Shown: positions 43,916 to 53,271, numbered from the stretch's first letter. The stretch is DNA of 64,000 bases from Methanococcoides sp. LMO-2 (GCF_038432375.1 NZ_JBCAUS010000007.1:1-64000); one strand, 5' to 3'. Made by a program: numbers and translations. The notes: generated from the sequence alone by a model not told the origin.

Positions 43916-44009
43916 CCGGATGGCAGAGAAATATTGATAATAAATATTGAAAAGAAAAGAAAGGTTTATTACCACTTTTTTAGTTCTTCCTTTCTATCCT
44001 GAAAATGAT

Positions 44010-44897
44010 TTATTCTGACAGAACCTTCATAAGGAAGTCAGTATTCACCACTGCATTCAGGTCGATGCCCAGTCCCTCAACTGAAAAACCAAGAGCCAGT
44101 CCCAGAAGCTGAGTATAGTGAAGCACAGGAATATTATGCGAGGTGCCAGTTTTCTCATTAAGGTCCACCTGTCCCACATCCAGCTGCATATGGCAGAAGG
44201 GGCATGCATTTACTATGCAATCAACCTCTGCAGATTCGATCATGGATAACTTATGACCGGTAAGCGCAAGTGCTTCATCCGGCAATGCGGAACGCACACC
44301 TCCACCGGCCCCGCAGCACTCCATCTTATCGGAGTACTCAACGCTTTTTGCGCCTGTTGCTTCCACAAGTTCATCAAAGAACACTGGTCTTTCAAAACTT
44401 GAACCCACACGTCCTTTAGATGGCTTTAAAAGGTGACACCCATAGTGCACGGCAACCCTCAGTTCCAGAGGATTTATGACAATATCACGAATCTTCTCCG
44501 GACCGATATCCCTGTGAAGGAACTCGGTTATGTGACGGACCTCGTGGTCGCCTTTGATGCTTCTTCCGATCTTTTCAAGATGGGAGTTCACATCCTTTTT
44601 GAGCTGCTCGTCTTCTTTGACCTCGTAATTTGCATCGGCAAGTGAGCCATAGCAACCATTACAGATGGTCAGCAGGTCGCGATCCAGCTCTTCGGATAAT
44701 GCAATGTTCCTGCCGGCAAGGGCGAGCCAGGTGGCCTTGTCAAAAGAGCGAAGTACGCCAGGAGCAGGGCAGCATGATGCACCTTCAAGGTCAACACAAT
44801 CGACACCCAGCTTCTCAAGGCAGAGCTTTGTGCTCTTTTCGATACCCGGATAACGGTTAGGGATCACACATCCCAGAAAAAGTGATAAATTTGCCAT
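44010..44897 (-). CDS. hdrB: CoB-CoM heterodisulfide reductase subunit B
   Basis: HdrB holds the noncubane [4Fe-4S] clusters that split the CoM-CoB heterodisulfide. The 295-residue protein has two CCG domains: GASCCPAPG with CNGCYG near 75 and 110, and YGCH, KMECCGAGGG, CPFCHMQ in the second half. ATG 44897 has GGGAG at good distance. It lies 25 bases after hdrC. No hdrA is nearby, so it must use an HdrA encoded elsewhere or act in another disulfide reaction. Confidence 0.93.
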   Translation of the reverse strand: MANLSLFLGCVIPNRYPGIEKSTKLCLEKLGVDCVDLEGASCCPAPGVLRSFDKATWLALAGRNIALSEELDRDLLTICNGCYGSLADANYEVKEDEQLKKDVNSHLEKIGRSIKGDHEVRHITEFLHRDIGPEKIRDIVINPLELRVAVHYGCHLLKPSKGRVGSSFERPVFFDELVEATGAKSVEYSDKMECCGAGGGVRSALPDEALALTGHKLSMIESAEVDCIVNACPFCHMQLDVGQVDLNEKTGTSHNIPVLHYTQLLGLALGFSVEGLGIDLNAVVNTDFLMKVLSE

Positions 44898-44921
44898 ATC
44901 TTGATCTCCCACAATAAAAAA

Positions 44922-45416
44922 TCATTTTTCGGACATCAGCTCATCGAACCTGCATGATGCCATCAATTTCTTTACCTCTTCCAGCCCTTCAGGGAAACTG
45001 TGAACTGTGGGTGGCAGCGGAGCAAGTCCCAGGGCTTCTCGCTTTGCCATGTTCTCTTCATCGATAGGAACAGCATGCCCATGTTCCAGAAGCAGCTCTC
45101 CGACCTTTCGGTGTTCAGGGTAAATGATTCCTTCCCTCACAGCAAGCGCACGCATCTCGAATATAGCATCAACGATGCCTATACCTCTCGGACACCGCTC
45201 CTGGCAATTGTAACAGGTGGTGCACATCCAGAGAGAGTCATCAGAAAGTACCCCGGCATCATTACGTGCTTTCTTCAAGAGCCTCCTGATATTCAGGCTT
45301 GTATGCCTTCCCGACGGGCAGCTACCGCTGCAGACACCACAGTGCATGCATTTTAAAATATCAGAGCCGGTCCCTTCCATAAGGGAAATCAGATTCGGTT
45401 CATTTCTGAGGGACAT
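44922..45416 (-). CDS. hdrC: CoB-CoM heterodisulfide reductase subunit C
   Basis: The 164-residue protein carries two [4Fe-4S] motifs, CMHCGVCSGSCPSG and CTTCYNCQERCPRG, as in soluble HdrC. It passes electrons from HdrA to HdrB. ATG 45416 is used; an upstream TTG is also in frame. A TATA-like TTTATAATG lies about 25 bases upstream, so the mRNA has little or no leader. Confidence 0.93.
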   Translation of the reverse strand: MSLRNEPNLISLMEGTGSDILKCMHCGVCSGSCPSGRHTSLNIRRLLKKARNDAGVLSDDSLWMCTTCYNCQERCPRGIGIVDAIFEMRALAVREGIIYPEHRKVGELLLEHGHAVPIDEENMAKREALGLAPLPPTVHSFPEGLEEVKKLMASCRFDELMSEK

Positions 45417-45761
45417 CAATGGGAATTAAATGCTCATACATTATAAATTATGCTATTGTGCGCTTTGGTACAAACCGTGAAGAGCAATTGTTATATTTGA
45501 AAACAGTTATAAGTTTTATATACTCTTGCTAGCAGAAAAAGTATCGATCCATAGAGGACTGCAAAAAGAGAATCAAAAGGCATTGTTCAAAGGCAATTGT
45601 GATGGGGAGAAACCACATGTCAGGAATGTCAGGCACCATTTCATAGGGTGACAAAAAGAAGAGTTCGACCAATATATTTGCCCAAAATGTTGAATTAAGA
45701 GAAATATTTAAATATAATAAGGCGGAATGTGGATTCTGTATTCCCCGAAGGAAGTGCAGAT
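45417..45761. other. Intergenic region between hdrC and glnA
   Basis: The 345 bases contain two rightward TATA-like boxes, GTTTTATATA (45513-45522) and TATTTAAATATA (45705-45716). The first could give a 200-base leader for glnA or a separate small RNA; no stable long hairpin is obvious. The stretch carries no convincing protein frame. Confidence 0.4.
45705..45744 (+). promoter_or_regulatory. glnA promoter with inverted repeat at the start site
   Basis: TATTTAAATATA (45705-45716) is followed by GGAAT (45724-45728) and ATTCC (45740-45744) with eleven bases between. The repeat covers the expected start site, as a repressor site would. The spacing is longer than the six bases known for the NrpR operator of methanogens, so the binding protein is uncertain. 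Confidence 0.45.
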
Positions 45762-47111
45762 ATGACAAACTCTGAAAAAAAGATACAGACCAAGGAAGAC
45801 GTACTGGAAGCAGTAACCGAATATGATGTAAAGTTCATCAGAACCCAGTTCACCGATACACTGGGAATGATCAAGAGCTGGGCAATCCCTTCAGAGAACC
45901 TGGAAGATGCCTTCAATGACGGTGTTATGTTCGATGGTTCCTCAATCGAGGGATTCACAAGGATCGAAGAATCCGACATGATGCTAATGCCCGATCCTAC
46001 AACCTTCAATATACTCCCATGGAGGCCTTCCGAAGGTGCAGTTGCTCGTATCATAGGCGATGTCAAACTGCCTGACGGAACACCCTTTGAAGGAGATCCA
46101 AGATACATCCTGAAAAGAGCCATCCAGCAGGCAAAGGATATGGGATTCACTATGAACGTAGGACCTGAACTGGAATTCTTCCTTTTCAAGCTGGACGAGA
46201 ACGGAAACGCAACTACTGAGATGACCGACTACGGTGGATACTTTGACTTTGCACCGCTGGACAGGGCACAGGATGTCCGCAGGGAGATCGACTATGCACT
46301 GGAGCACATGGGCTTCAAGCTGGAAGCATCCCACCACGAGGTCGCGCCTTCACAGCACGAGATCGACTTCCGGTTCGGAGATGTCCTTACAACAGCAGAC
46401 AATGTTGTCACCTTCAAATACGTGGTCAAGTCCATTGCATACCACAAAGGCTATTATGCAACCTTTATGCCAAAGCCAATCTTTGGAGAGAACGGCTCAG
46501 GAATGCACGCAAACCAGTCCCTGATGACAGAGGATGGAAAGAATGCATTCTATGATCCTAATGCAGAGAATGGGCTCTCCGACAATGCAAGATACTACAT
46601 CGGCGGCCTGCTTGACCACATCAGCGAATTTACAGCTATCACAAATCCGGTGGTGAACTCCTACAAGCGTCTTGTACCGGGTTATGAGGCACCGATATAC
46701 ATCACATGGTCTGACAGCAACAGGAGCTCACTGATCCGTATCCCTGCAACAAGGGGCATGGGCACCCGGGTGGAGCTCAGGAACCCTGACCCTTCATGTA
46801 ACCCGTACCTTGCATTTGCAGTTATGCTGGAAGCAGGTCTTGACGGGATCAGGAACAAGATAGAGCCGGGAGAATCGCTCAGGATGAACATCTTCGAACT
46901 TAGTGAACAGGAAAGAGAGGAAATGGGAATTGAATCCCTGCCGGGCAACCTGAAGGAAGCGACCGACAAAATGAAGACGAGCAATTTCGTGAGAAACGCT
47001 CTTGGAGACCATGTCTTTGAGAACTACCTCGCTGCAAAGACTGCGGAATGGGACAACTACAAGGCACGTGTGCATCAGTGGGAACTTGACACGTACCTCA
47101 GTATATTGTAA
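45762..47111 (+). CDS. glnA: Glutamine synthetase type I
   Basis: GlnA makes glutamine from glutamate, ammonia and ATP. The 449-residue protein has GPELEFFLF (metal), MPKPIFGENGSGMHANQSL and KRLVPGYEAPIYITWSDSNRSSLIRIP. The adenylylation-type Tyr is replaced by Phe in NIFELS, as in the alpha type not controlled by adenylylation. ATG 45762 has AAGGAAGTG before it; an upstream GTG is in frame but lies in the inverted repeat at the start site. It heads a row of ammonia-assimilation genes. Confidence 0.96.
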   Translation: MTNSEKKIQTKEDVLEAVTEYDVKFIRTQFTDTLGMIKSWAIPSENLEDAFNDGVMFDGSSIEGFTRIEESDMMLMPDPTTFNILPWRPSEGAVARIIGDVKLPDGTPFEGDPRYILKRAIQQAKDMGFTMNVGPELEFFLFKLDENGNATTEMTDYGGYFDFAPLDRAQDVRREIDYALEHMGFKLEASHHEVAPSQHEIDFRFGDVLTTADNVVTFKYVVKSIAYHKGYYATFMPKPIFGENGSGMHANQSLMTEDGKNAFYDPNAENGLSDNARYYIGGLLDHISEFTAITNPVVNSYKRLVPGYEAPIYITWSDSNRSSLIRIPATRGMGTRVELRNPDPSCNPYLAFAVMLEAGLDGIRNKIEPGESLRMNIFELSEQEREEMGIESLPGNLKEATDKMKTSNFVRNALGDHVFENYLAAKTAEWDNYKARVHQWELDTYLSIL

Positions 47112-47182
47112 GGGGCTTTTCCCTTACACCCTCCGCCCTGAATTGAAGATGCTGATTATACAAATTTAAGTAGGTGATGAAA

Positions 47183-48235
47183 ATGTGTGGAATAATAGGT
47201 GTGATCGACAGGAAAAGGGCGCTAATGGACGGATCCAGCATCCGCGATGCACTAAGCCTTATGAACGAAAGAGGAAGTGGGGAAGGTGCAGGTTATGCGG
47301 CATACGGCATATACCCTGATTACCAGGACTGCTATGCCATCCACGTCTTCTTTGACAACCTTGTGGAACCAAAATCGCAGGTTGACCACATGCTCCATAA
47401 ATGGGGACGCATTGTGCACCAGGAAGCCATCCCGACATACGAACAGGAAGGCCTTAAAAGGAGCCACATACCCTGGAGATACTTCTTCAAGCCTTACAGC
47501 GACCTCATGGCAGGAAGCACAACTCCTGAAGATGATGTCATCAAGCACATTGTAATGGAAACGAATTCCAATATCCAGGGCGCCCTGATATTCTCATCCG
47601 GAAAGAACATGGGAGTTTTCAAAGCTTCCGGCTGGCCTGAGGATGTTGCCAACTTCTATCGTATCGAGGACTACAAAGGATACATCTGGCTTGCACACAA
47701 CCGCTATCCCACAAACACCCCTGGCTGGTGGGGAGGAGCACACCCGTTCAACCTCCTTGACTGGGCAGTGGTACACAACGGAGAGATCACCTCATACGGA
47801 ACCAACAGACGCTACGTTGAAAGCCAGGGCTATACATGCAGCATGTTCACCGACACCGAGGTTGTCGCATACCTTTTCGATCTCCTGGGCAGAAGGCACG
47901 GGCTTCCGGAGGACATTGTGGTAAAGGCACTTGCCCCACCATTCTGGGACGAGATAGACAACATGCCGGAAAAGGAGCAGAAGCTCAACCACGCGATCCG
48001 CCTCACCTACGGACCTGCCCTCATGAACGGGCCGTTCGCAATAGTGGTAGCCACCCATGAAGGAATAGTAGGGTTCACCGACAGGATCAAGCTCAGGCCG
48101 CTGGTCATAGGAGAAAATGAAGACAGGCTTTACATCTCAAGTGAGGAAGCTGCCATCCGTGTGATGGATCCGGACGTCCAGAACATCCACATGCCAAGGG
48201 CAGGAGAGCCTGTGATAGGGAGGTTGAACGTATGA
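47183..48235 (+). CDS. Glutamate synthase, glutamine amidotransferase subunit
   Basis: In archaeal glutamate synthases the three domains of the bacterial large subunit are separate proteins; this is the amidotransferase. The 350-residue protein starts Met-Cys-Gly-Ile-Ile-Gly, so the catalytic Cys becomes N-terminal after Met removal; this fixes the start at 47183, with GGTGAT just before. LAHNRYPTNTPGWWGGAHPF and VHNGEITSYGTNRRY are class II amidotransferase loops. It overlaps the next gene by four bases. Confidence 0.92.
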   Translation: MCGIIGVIDRKRALMDGSSIRDALSLMNERGSGEGAGYAAYGIYPDYQDCYAIHVFFDNLVEPKSQVDHMLHKWGRIVHQEAIPTYEQEGLKRSHIPWRYFFKPYSDLMAGSTTPEDDVIKHIVMETNSNIQGALIFSSGKNMGVFKASGWPEDVANFYRIEDYKGYIWLAHNRYPTNTPGWWGGAHPFNLLDWAVVHNGEITSYGTNRRYVESQGYTCSMFTDTEVVAYLFDLLGRRHGLPEDIVVKALAPPFWDEIDNMPEKEQKLNHAIRLTYGPALMNGPFAIVVATHEGIVGFTDRIKLRPLVIGENEDRLYISSEEAAIRVMDPDVQNIHMPRAGEPVIGRLNV

Positions 48236-49743
48236 GCCTTGGAAGTGTACCCCTGAAATATAAGGTCAGCATCGACCGCGAGCAGTGCATGCACTGTATG
48301 CGCTGTATCGATAACTGTTCGTATGGCGTATTCCACAGGGAAGATGACAGGATCATCATCGATTCACGAAAGTGTACCGCATGCCATCACTGCATCTCCA
48401 TGTGTCCGAGGGATGCCATTACTCTTAAGGAGCGACCTGTGGATTACCGCAGTCATCCACTCTGGACAGCAGAGGCACGTGAGGACATCATCAACCAGGC
48501 ACGCAGCGGGAAGATCATCCTGTCAGGCATGGGAAATGCAAAACCATATCCGGTGATCTTCGACAGGCTTGTGCTGGATGCATGTCAGGTAACAAATCCA
48601 AGTATAGATCCCCTTCGTGAACCCATGGAGCTTCGCACATATCTTGGAAAGAAGCCATCAAGACTTGAAATTAATAAGAAGGACAACGGCGACGTAGAGC
48701 TGCTGACCAAACTTACCCCTAACCTCAAACTCGATACCCCCATCATGATCGGCCACATGAGCTATGGTGCTATCAGCCTGAACGCCCAGCTGAGTCTGGC
48801 AAAGGCTGTGGAGAAGACCGGTACGTTCATGGGAACCGGTGAAGGAGGTCTTCACGAGGCCATCTACCCGTACCAGAAGAACATGATCGTACAGGTGGCA
48901 TCAGGACGTTTTGGTGTGGATATCAACTACCTGGAAAGGGGAGCTGCTATCGAGATCAAGATAGGACAGGGCGCAAAGCCGGGAATCGGAGGTCACCTGC
49001 CAGGAGAGAAGGTGTGTCAGGATGTGTCCTGCACCCGTATGATACCTCTTGGAAGTGATGCCATCAGCCCCGCACCGCATCATGATATATACAGTATCGA
49101 AGACCTCGCACAGCTTGTGAGAAGTCTCAAGGAAGCTACCGAGTGGAAAAAGCCGGTGTTCGTAAAGATTGCTGCTGTCCACAATGCTGCGGCAATTGCA
49201 GCAGGTATCGCACGATCCTCGGCAGATGCCGTTGTAATTGACGGATTCCGCGGAGGTAGCGGAGCAACACCAAAGGTCTTCAGGGACAATGTGGGAATAC
49301 CCATCGAGGCAGCTGTTGCAAGTGTTGACCAGAAGCTCAAGGACCAGGGCATCAGGAACAAGATCTCGGTCATTGCAAGCGGAGGTATCCGCAACAGTGC
49401 CGATATTGCAAAATCCATTGCCCTGGGAGCAGATGCCGTCTACATTGGAACAGGTGCGCTTATAGCAATGGGATGTCGCGTATGTGGCCAGTGTTACAGA
49501 GGCATGTGCCCTTGGGGTATCGCAACCCAGAGGCCTGATCTCGTGGAACGCCTTGACCCTGAGGTAGAATCCGAGCATGTTGCAAACCTCATCCGCTCAT
49601 GGACACTGGAGCTCAGCGAGCTCATGGGTGCTGCAGGAATTAACAGTATTGAGAGCCTTAGAAGCAACAGAAGCCGCCTGAGAGGATACATGCTGGACGA
49701 AGGCACCCTGGATGTCCTGCAGGTAAAGCCGGTGGGGGCCTGA
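48232..49743 (+). CDS. Glutamate synthase, FMN synthase subunit with two [4Fe-4S] clusters
   Basis: The 503-residue protein begins with a 2x[4Fe-4S] domain (CMHCMRCIDNC and CTACHHCISMCP, residues 18-60) followed by the FMN-binding synthase domain: MSYGAISLNAQLSLAKAVE, VDGFRGGSGATPKVF-like region and ASGGIRNSADIAKSIALGADAVYIGT, with CRVCGQCYRGMCPWG for the 3Fe-4S cluster. It joins 2-oxoglutarate with ammonia from the amidotransferase. The extra ferredoxin domain, absent from NADPH-type bacterial enzymes, points to an Fe-S electron donor. Confidence 0.95.
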   Translation: MSLGSVPLKYKVSIDREQCMHCMRCIDNCSYGVFHREDDRIIIDSRKCTACHHCISMCPRDAITLKERPVDYRSHPLWTAEAREDIINQARSGKIILSGMGNAKPYPVIFDRLVLDACQVTNPSIDPLREPMELRTYLGKKPSRLEINKKDNGDVELLTKLTPNLKLDTPIMIGHMSYGAISLNAQLSLAKAVEKTGTFMGTGEGGLHEAIYPYQKNMIVQVASGRFGVDINYLERGAAIEIKIGQGAKPGIGGHLPGEKVCQDVSCTRMIPLGSDAISPAPHHDIYSIEDLAQLVRSLKEATEWKKPVFVKIAAVHNAAAIAAGIARSSADAVVIDGFRGGSGATPKVFRDNVGIPIEAAVASVDQKLKDQGIRNKISVIASGGIRNSADIAKSIALGADAVYIGTGALIAMGCRVCGQCYRGMCPWGIATQRPDLVERLDPEVESEHVANLIRSWTLELSELMGAAGINSIESLRSNRSRLRGYMLDEGTLDVLQVKPVGA

Positions 49744-49747
49744 TATC

Positions 49748-50491
49748 ATGAAGAAAATAGAGATCGATGCAAAAGGCATCCACTATACACCCTTAAATGA
49801 AATGATCAGGGAGGCTGTAAGGGACGGTGCCGAAGAGATCGTCCTGAACAACGTCATAGGACAGCGTTTCATTGCTGATGGGCTGAAGGGTGACGTCACC
49901 ATCACTATCAACGGTGTTGCCGGAGGCGACCTCGGGATGTTCATGAACGGTCCTACCTGCATAGTCAACGGCAACTGCGACCACGCTCCCGGCAATACAA
50001 TGGACATGGGGACGATCATCGTCCACGGAAGCACGGGAGATGCCGCAGCACACAGTATGCGCGGTGGAAAGCTGTTCGTGGAGAACAACATCGGTTACCG
50101 TGGTGGAATCCACATGAAACAGTATGAAGAGGAGCACCGCCCTGTGCTGGTCGTGGGAGGAACTGCACATGCATTCCTGGGAGAATATATGGCTGGAGGC
50201 CTCATCCTTGTACTGGGTATTGGAAAGGAAGAACCGATCGTTGACCGTGGAATTGGCAGCGGTATACACGGCGGTATGATCATTGTCCGTGGGGAAGTCG
50301 AAGATGAGATCCTGGGAATTGGTGCCAGGAAGACAGATTTCGGAGAGGAAGAGCTTGAAATGATAACACCTTACGTTGAAGAGTTCTGTGAACATTTCGG
50401 CAAGGACCCGTCCGGGCTACTAAATATGAACTACACCTGCATAGTACCTGCAAGCACCAGGCCGTTCGCAGGCAAGTACACATGGGAGTGA
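49748..50491 (+). CDS. Glutamate synthase, GXGXG-domain subunit
   Basis: The 247-residue right-handed beta-helix protein shows the repeated GXXGXXXG turns of the third glutamate synthase domain (GVAGGDLGMFMNGPTCIVNGNCDHAPGNTMDMG, HSMRGGKLFVENNIGYRGGIHMK). It supports the ammonia tunnel and subunit packing. It follows the synthase gene by four bases. Confidence 0.94.
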   Translation: MKKIEIDAKGIHYTPLNEMIREAVRDGAEEIVLNNVIGQRFIADGLKGDVTITINGVAGGDLGMFMNGPTCIVNGNCDHAPGNTMDMGTIIVHGSTGDAAAHSMRGGKLFVENNIGYRGGIHMKQYEEEHRPVLVVGGTAHAFLGEYMAGGLILVLGIGKEEPIVDRGIGSGIHGGMIIVRGEVEDEILGIGARKTDFGEEELEMITPYVEEFCEHFGKDPSGLLNMNYTCIVPASTRPFAGKYTWE

Positions 50492-50495
50492 TAAC

Positions 50496-51512
50496 ATGTA
50501 TGACAGGAACTATACTGATCTGGAGAACACTATATGGCATACAGGAAAGTGTGCATGTTGCGGCGCCTGTGTTGCAGTTTGTCCGGCAAACTCGCTTTTC
50601 TTTGAAACAGGAGAGAATTCCACACACCCGATGAATGACGGATACTGCAAGTCAGAGAAGGATGGAGTCGCCTGCGGTGCCTGCTATGAGATCTGCCCCC
50701 GGGTGAACGAGCGGAAGATCGAGACCATCGGGGACTCCATCGACATCGTATCAGCCTCAGCGAACTTCGATGTTGAGAAAAAGCAGAGCGGAGGAGCGGT
50801 CACTGCCATTCTAATGAACGCCCTGGAACAGGAGCTTGTTGATGCAGTGATCACTGTTGCCGAGGATCCATGGACCCTCAAACCCATGTCAACTATCGTA
50901 ACTTCAAGCGAGGCGATGACCAAACAGGCAGGAAGCCGCTATAACTGGTGGGTCCCCCTCCTGTCGGCACTGAAGGAAGCGGTCATCACCAAAAAGTACC
51001 GCAATATAGCGATAGTAGGTGTGCCCTGCGTCGTCCAGGCCATCAGTGAGATGCGAAAAAGTGAGCATGACCTCATACGCCCGTTCAAAGATTCCATTCG
51101 CCTGATGATCGGCCTGTTCTGCACGGAAACGTTCGACTATGAGAAAATGGTTGAAGGCAAGTTCAAAAAGGATATGGGAATTGACCCCTGGCAGATCAAG
51201 CGCCTTGACATCCCTGGAAAACTGGAGATCACAACTGAGGAAGGCAAGGTCCACACGGTCCCGCTTTCCGAAGTTGAGGACTGCATCCGCCCGGGTTGTG
51301 CCATCTGCACAGATCTGACGGCACTTGATGCGGATATCTCTGCAGGGTCTATCGGAACCCCAAAGGGAGAAACCACACTGATAATACGCACACCTGTGGG
51401 AAACAGGTTCTTCATGAGCGCAGTTGATGAAGAAAAACTTGTGATATCAGACAATGTGGACCTGAAGCCCATAGAAGCACTTGCGAACAAGAAGGCAAAA
51501 AGGAAAGCATGA
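50496..51512 (+). CDS. FrhB/FpoF-like F420-binding iron-sulfur flavoprotein
   Basis: The 338-residue protein has N-terminal [4Fe-4S] clusters (CACCGACVAVCP and CGACYEICP) and the FrhB core (KKQSGGAVTAILMNAL, GVPCVVQAISEMRK, GLFCTETFDYEKM and CIRPGCAICTDLTALDADISAG). FrhB-type proteins bind FAD and oxidise reduced coenzyme F420. It is four bases after the glutamate synthase genes, so I infer that it feeds F420H2 electrons to the synthase through Fe-S clusters in place of the NADPH-binding small subunit. Confidence 0.9.
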   Translation: MYDRNYTDLENTIWHTGKCACCGACVAVCPANSLFFETGENSTHPMNDGYCKSEKDGVACGACYEICPRVNERKIETIGDSIDIVSASANFDVEKKQSGGAVTAILMNALEQELVDAVITVAEDPWTLKPMSTIVTSSEAMTKQAGSRYNWWVPLLSALKEAVITKKYRNIAIVGVPCVVQAISEMRKSEHDLIRPFKDSIRLMIGLFCTETFDYEKMVEGKFKKDMGIDPWQIKRLDIPGKLEITTEEGKVHTVPLSEVEDCIRPGCAICTDLTALDADISAGSIGTPKGETTLIIRTPVGNRFFMSAVDEEKLVISDNVDLKPIEALANKKAKRKA

Positions 51513-51651
51513 CACTTCTTTTGAGTATCAGGTAACTGTGCCTGATACATTATTCATTTATTATCCCTCCGGCATATTACTTTCAGTGTGCTCACAGCAG
51601 ATACAAATAATAAGTAGAACATAACGGTATGCGAAGTTGGAGAAAGTGTCG

Positions 51652-52875
51652 ATGCCTGCCTATACCGTTACCGAACTGAACAATTTTATCAAAAATATCC
51701 TGACAACCGACCCGAAACTTAACAATATATGGGTACAGGGAGAGATATCAAATCTCACAAAGCATAGTTCAGGACATTATTATTTTACGATCAAGGATGA
51801 AAAAAGCCAGGTCAGTTGTGTCAGTTTCAGGTCTGTGAACAGGACACTTCGTTTTGAACCTGAAAGGAACATGAAGGTCCTTGTATTCGGCTCTATTGAT
51901 GTATACACCATCAGGGGACAGTACCAACTGCGTGTGCTGGACATGCGCCCGGACGGCATAGGAGAGTTGTACAAAGCTTACGAACAACTCAAGGAGAGGC
52001 TTGAGAAGGAAGGACTGTTCGCCCCCATCCACAAGCAATCCATCCCGAAGTTCCCGAAAAAGATCGGTGTTGCCACCTCGCCCACAGGGGCGGCGATACA
52101 TGACATACTCAATGTTATCGGACGCAGGTACCCTGTCGACATCCTGCTTTCCCCGACAATAGTACAGGGAGAGAAATCCGCTGAAAGTATCGTACGGTCC
52201 ATAGAACTGCTGAACAGGACCGAGGTTGATGTAATTATAGTGGGCCGCGGCGGAGGATCCCTTGAAGACCTCTGGTCCTTCAATGAGGAAGCAGTTGCAA
52301 GGGCGATCTTCAACTCGGAAAAACCTATTGTTTCAGCAGTTGGCCATGAGACTGATTTTACCATATCTGATTTTACTGCCGACCTGCGGGCACCGACCCC
52401 ATCTGCGGCTGCAGAGCTTGTGGTACCCGATAAGAAAGAGGTCAAAAGGCATATCTCGAACCTGTCCGTGAGAATGGAGAGCGAGATCGGGCACATGATC
52501 TCAGAAAGGAAGAGGCATCTTGAGCACCTTCGGGAAAAGATCGAGCCTGAACATTTCAGGGACATGCTAAGACAGGATTACCAGCACCTTGACGAGCTCA
52601 CGTCAAAGCTGTCAGCATCAATTGAAAGGATCGTGGAGAACAAAACTGCGGAGCTCAGGCTTCATGCATCCAGGCTCAATTCGGTGAGCCCCCTGAACAC
52701 CATAGGGAGAGGCTACAGTATAACGATATCTCCTGACAACAGGAAGATCGTCACAGAGGTTGCTGACGTAAAGGAAGAAGACGAGGTTGATGTGGTGGTC
52801 ACCGATGGGATCCTGGAATGTAATGTCAGGAAAATAAGGAGTGACAGGAAGAAATACCTGTCATTTGAGAAGTGA
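51652..52875 (+). CDS. xseA: Exonuclease VII large subunit
   Basis: XseA with XseB degrades single-stranded DNA from both ends. The 407-residue protein has the N-terminal OB fold (NIWVQGEISNLTKHSSGHYYFTIKD), the catalytic GRGGGSLEDLWSFNEE and AVGHETDFTISDFTADLRAPTPSAAAEL motifs, a coiled-coil arm and a C-terminal part. The start is ATG 51652 with GGAG upstream; an in-frame TTG at 51637 is less likely. Exonuclease VII is a bacterial enzyme; its presence in an archaeon implies transfer. Confidence 0.96.
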   Translation: MPAYTVTELNNFIKNILTTDPKLNNIWVQGEISNLTKHSSGHYYFTIKDEKSQVSCVSFRSVNRTLRFEPERNMKVLVFGSIDVYTIRGQYQLRVLDMRPDGIGELYKAYEQLKERLEKEGLFAPIHKQSIPKFPKKIGVATSPTGAAIHDILNVIGRRYPVDILLSPTIVQGEKSAESIVRSIELLNRTEVDVIIVGRGGGSLEDLWSFNEEAVARAIFNSEKPIVSAVGHETDFTISDFTADLRAPTPSAAAELVVPDKKEVKRHISNLSVRMESEIGHMISERKRHLEHLREKIEPEHFRDMLRQDYQHLDELTSKLSASIERIVENKTAELRLHASRLNSVSPLNTIGRGYSITISPDNRKIVTEVADVKEEDEVDVVVTDGILECNVRKIRSDRKKYLSFEK

Positions 52876-52897
52876 ACATATGGGAAAAGGTGAGCAT

Positions 52898-53164
52898 ATG
52901 GGTAAGACGGACAATAATGAAGAGACCTGTGAAAATAATATTGAGGAACTTACATTTGAAGAAGCTCTTGAGGAGCTTGAGACCATTGTCGAGCATCTTG
53001 AAAGAGGACAACTGACACTGGATGACAGCATAGGGACCTTCGAGAAAGGAATGAAGCTGGCACTTCTCTGCAACCGGAAGATAGAGGATTCTGAAAAGAA
53101 GATCGAGCAACTTATCGAAAGGAACGGGAAACTTACAACAGAGCCTTTCAGTGAAATGGAATGA
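52898..53164 (+). CDS. xseB: Exonuclease VII small subunit
   Basis: The 88-residue acidic helical protein has the XseB signature LTFEEALEELETIVEHLERGQLTLDDSIGTFEKGM. ATG 52898 has GGTGAG before it; an in-frame ATG at 52880 would add six residues. Unlike in many bacteria it carries a Glu/Asn-rich tail before the domain. It lies directly after xseA. Confidence 0.93.
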   Translation: MGKTDNNEETCENNIEELTFEEALEELETIVEHLERGQLTLDDSIGTFEKGMKLALLCNRKIEDSEKKIEQLIERNGKLTTEPFSEME

Positions 53165-53271
53165 CAGGAAAATGAAAAGGTAGAGGTAAAAGCAGGATAT
53201 TCTTTTTATAGACCTACCTTACATAAAATCAAGAAATTATAAGTAACCCTTTGTCCATATGGAAAATTACA

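Noticed and set aside
45724-45744. Canonical NrpR operator upstream of glnA
   Set aside because: The half-sites are eleven or more bases apart, whereas the known site has a six-base spacer; listed only as an unassigned inverted repeat.
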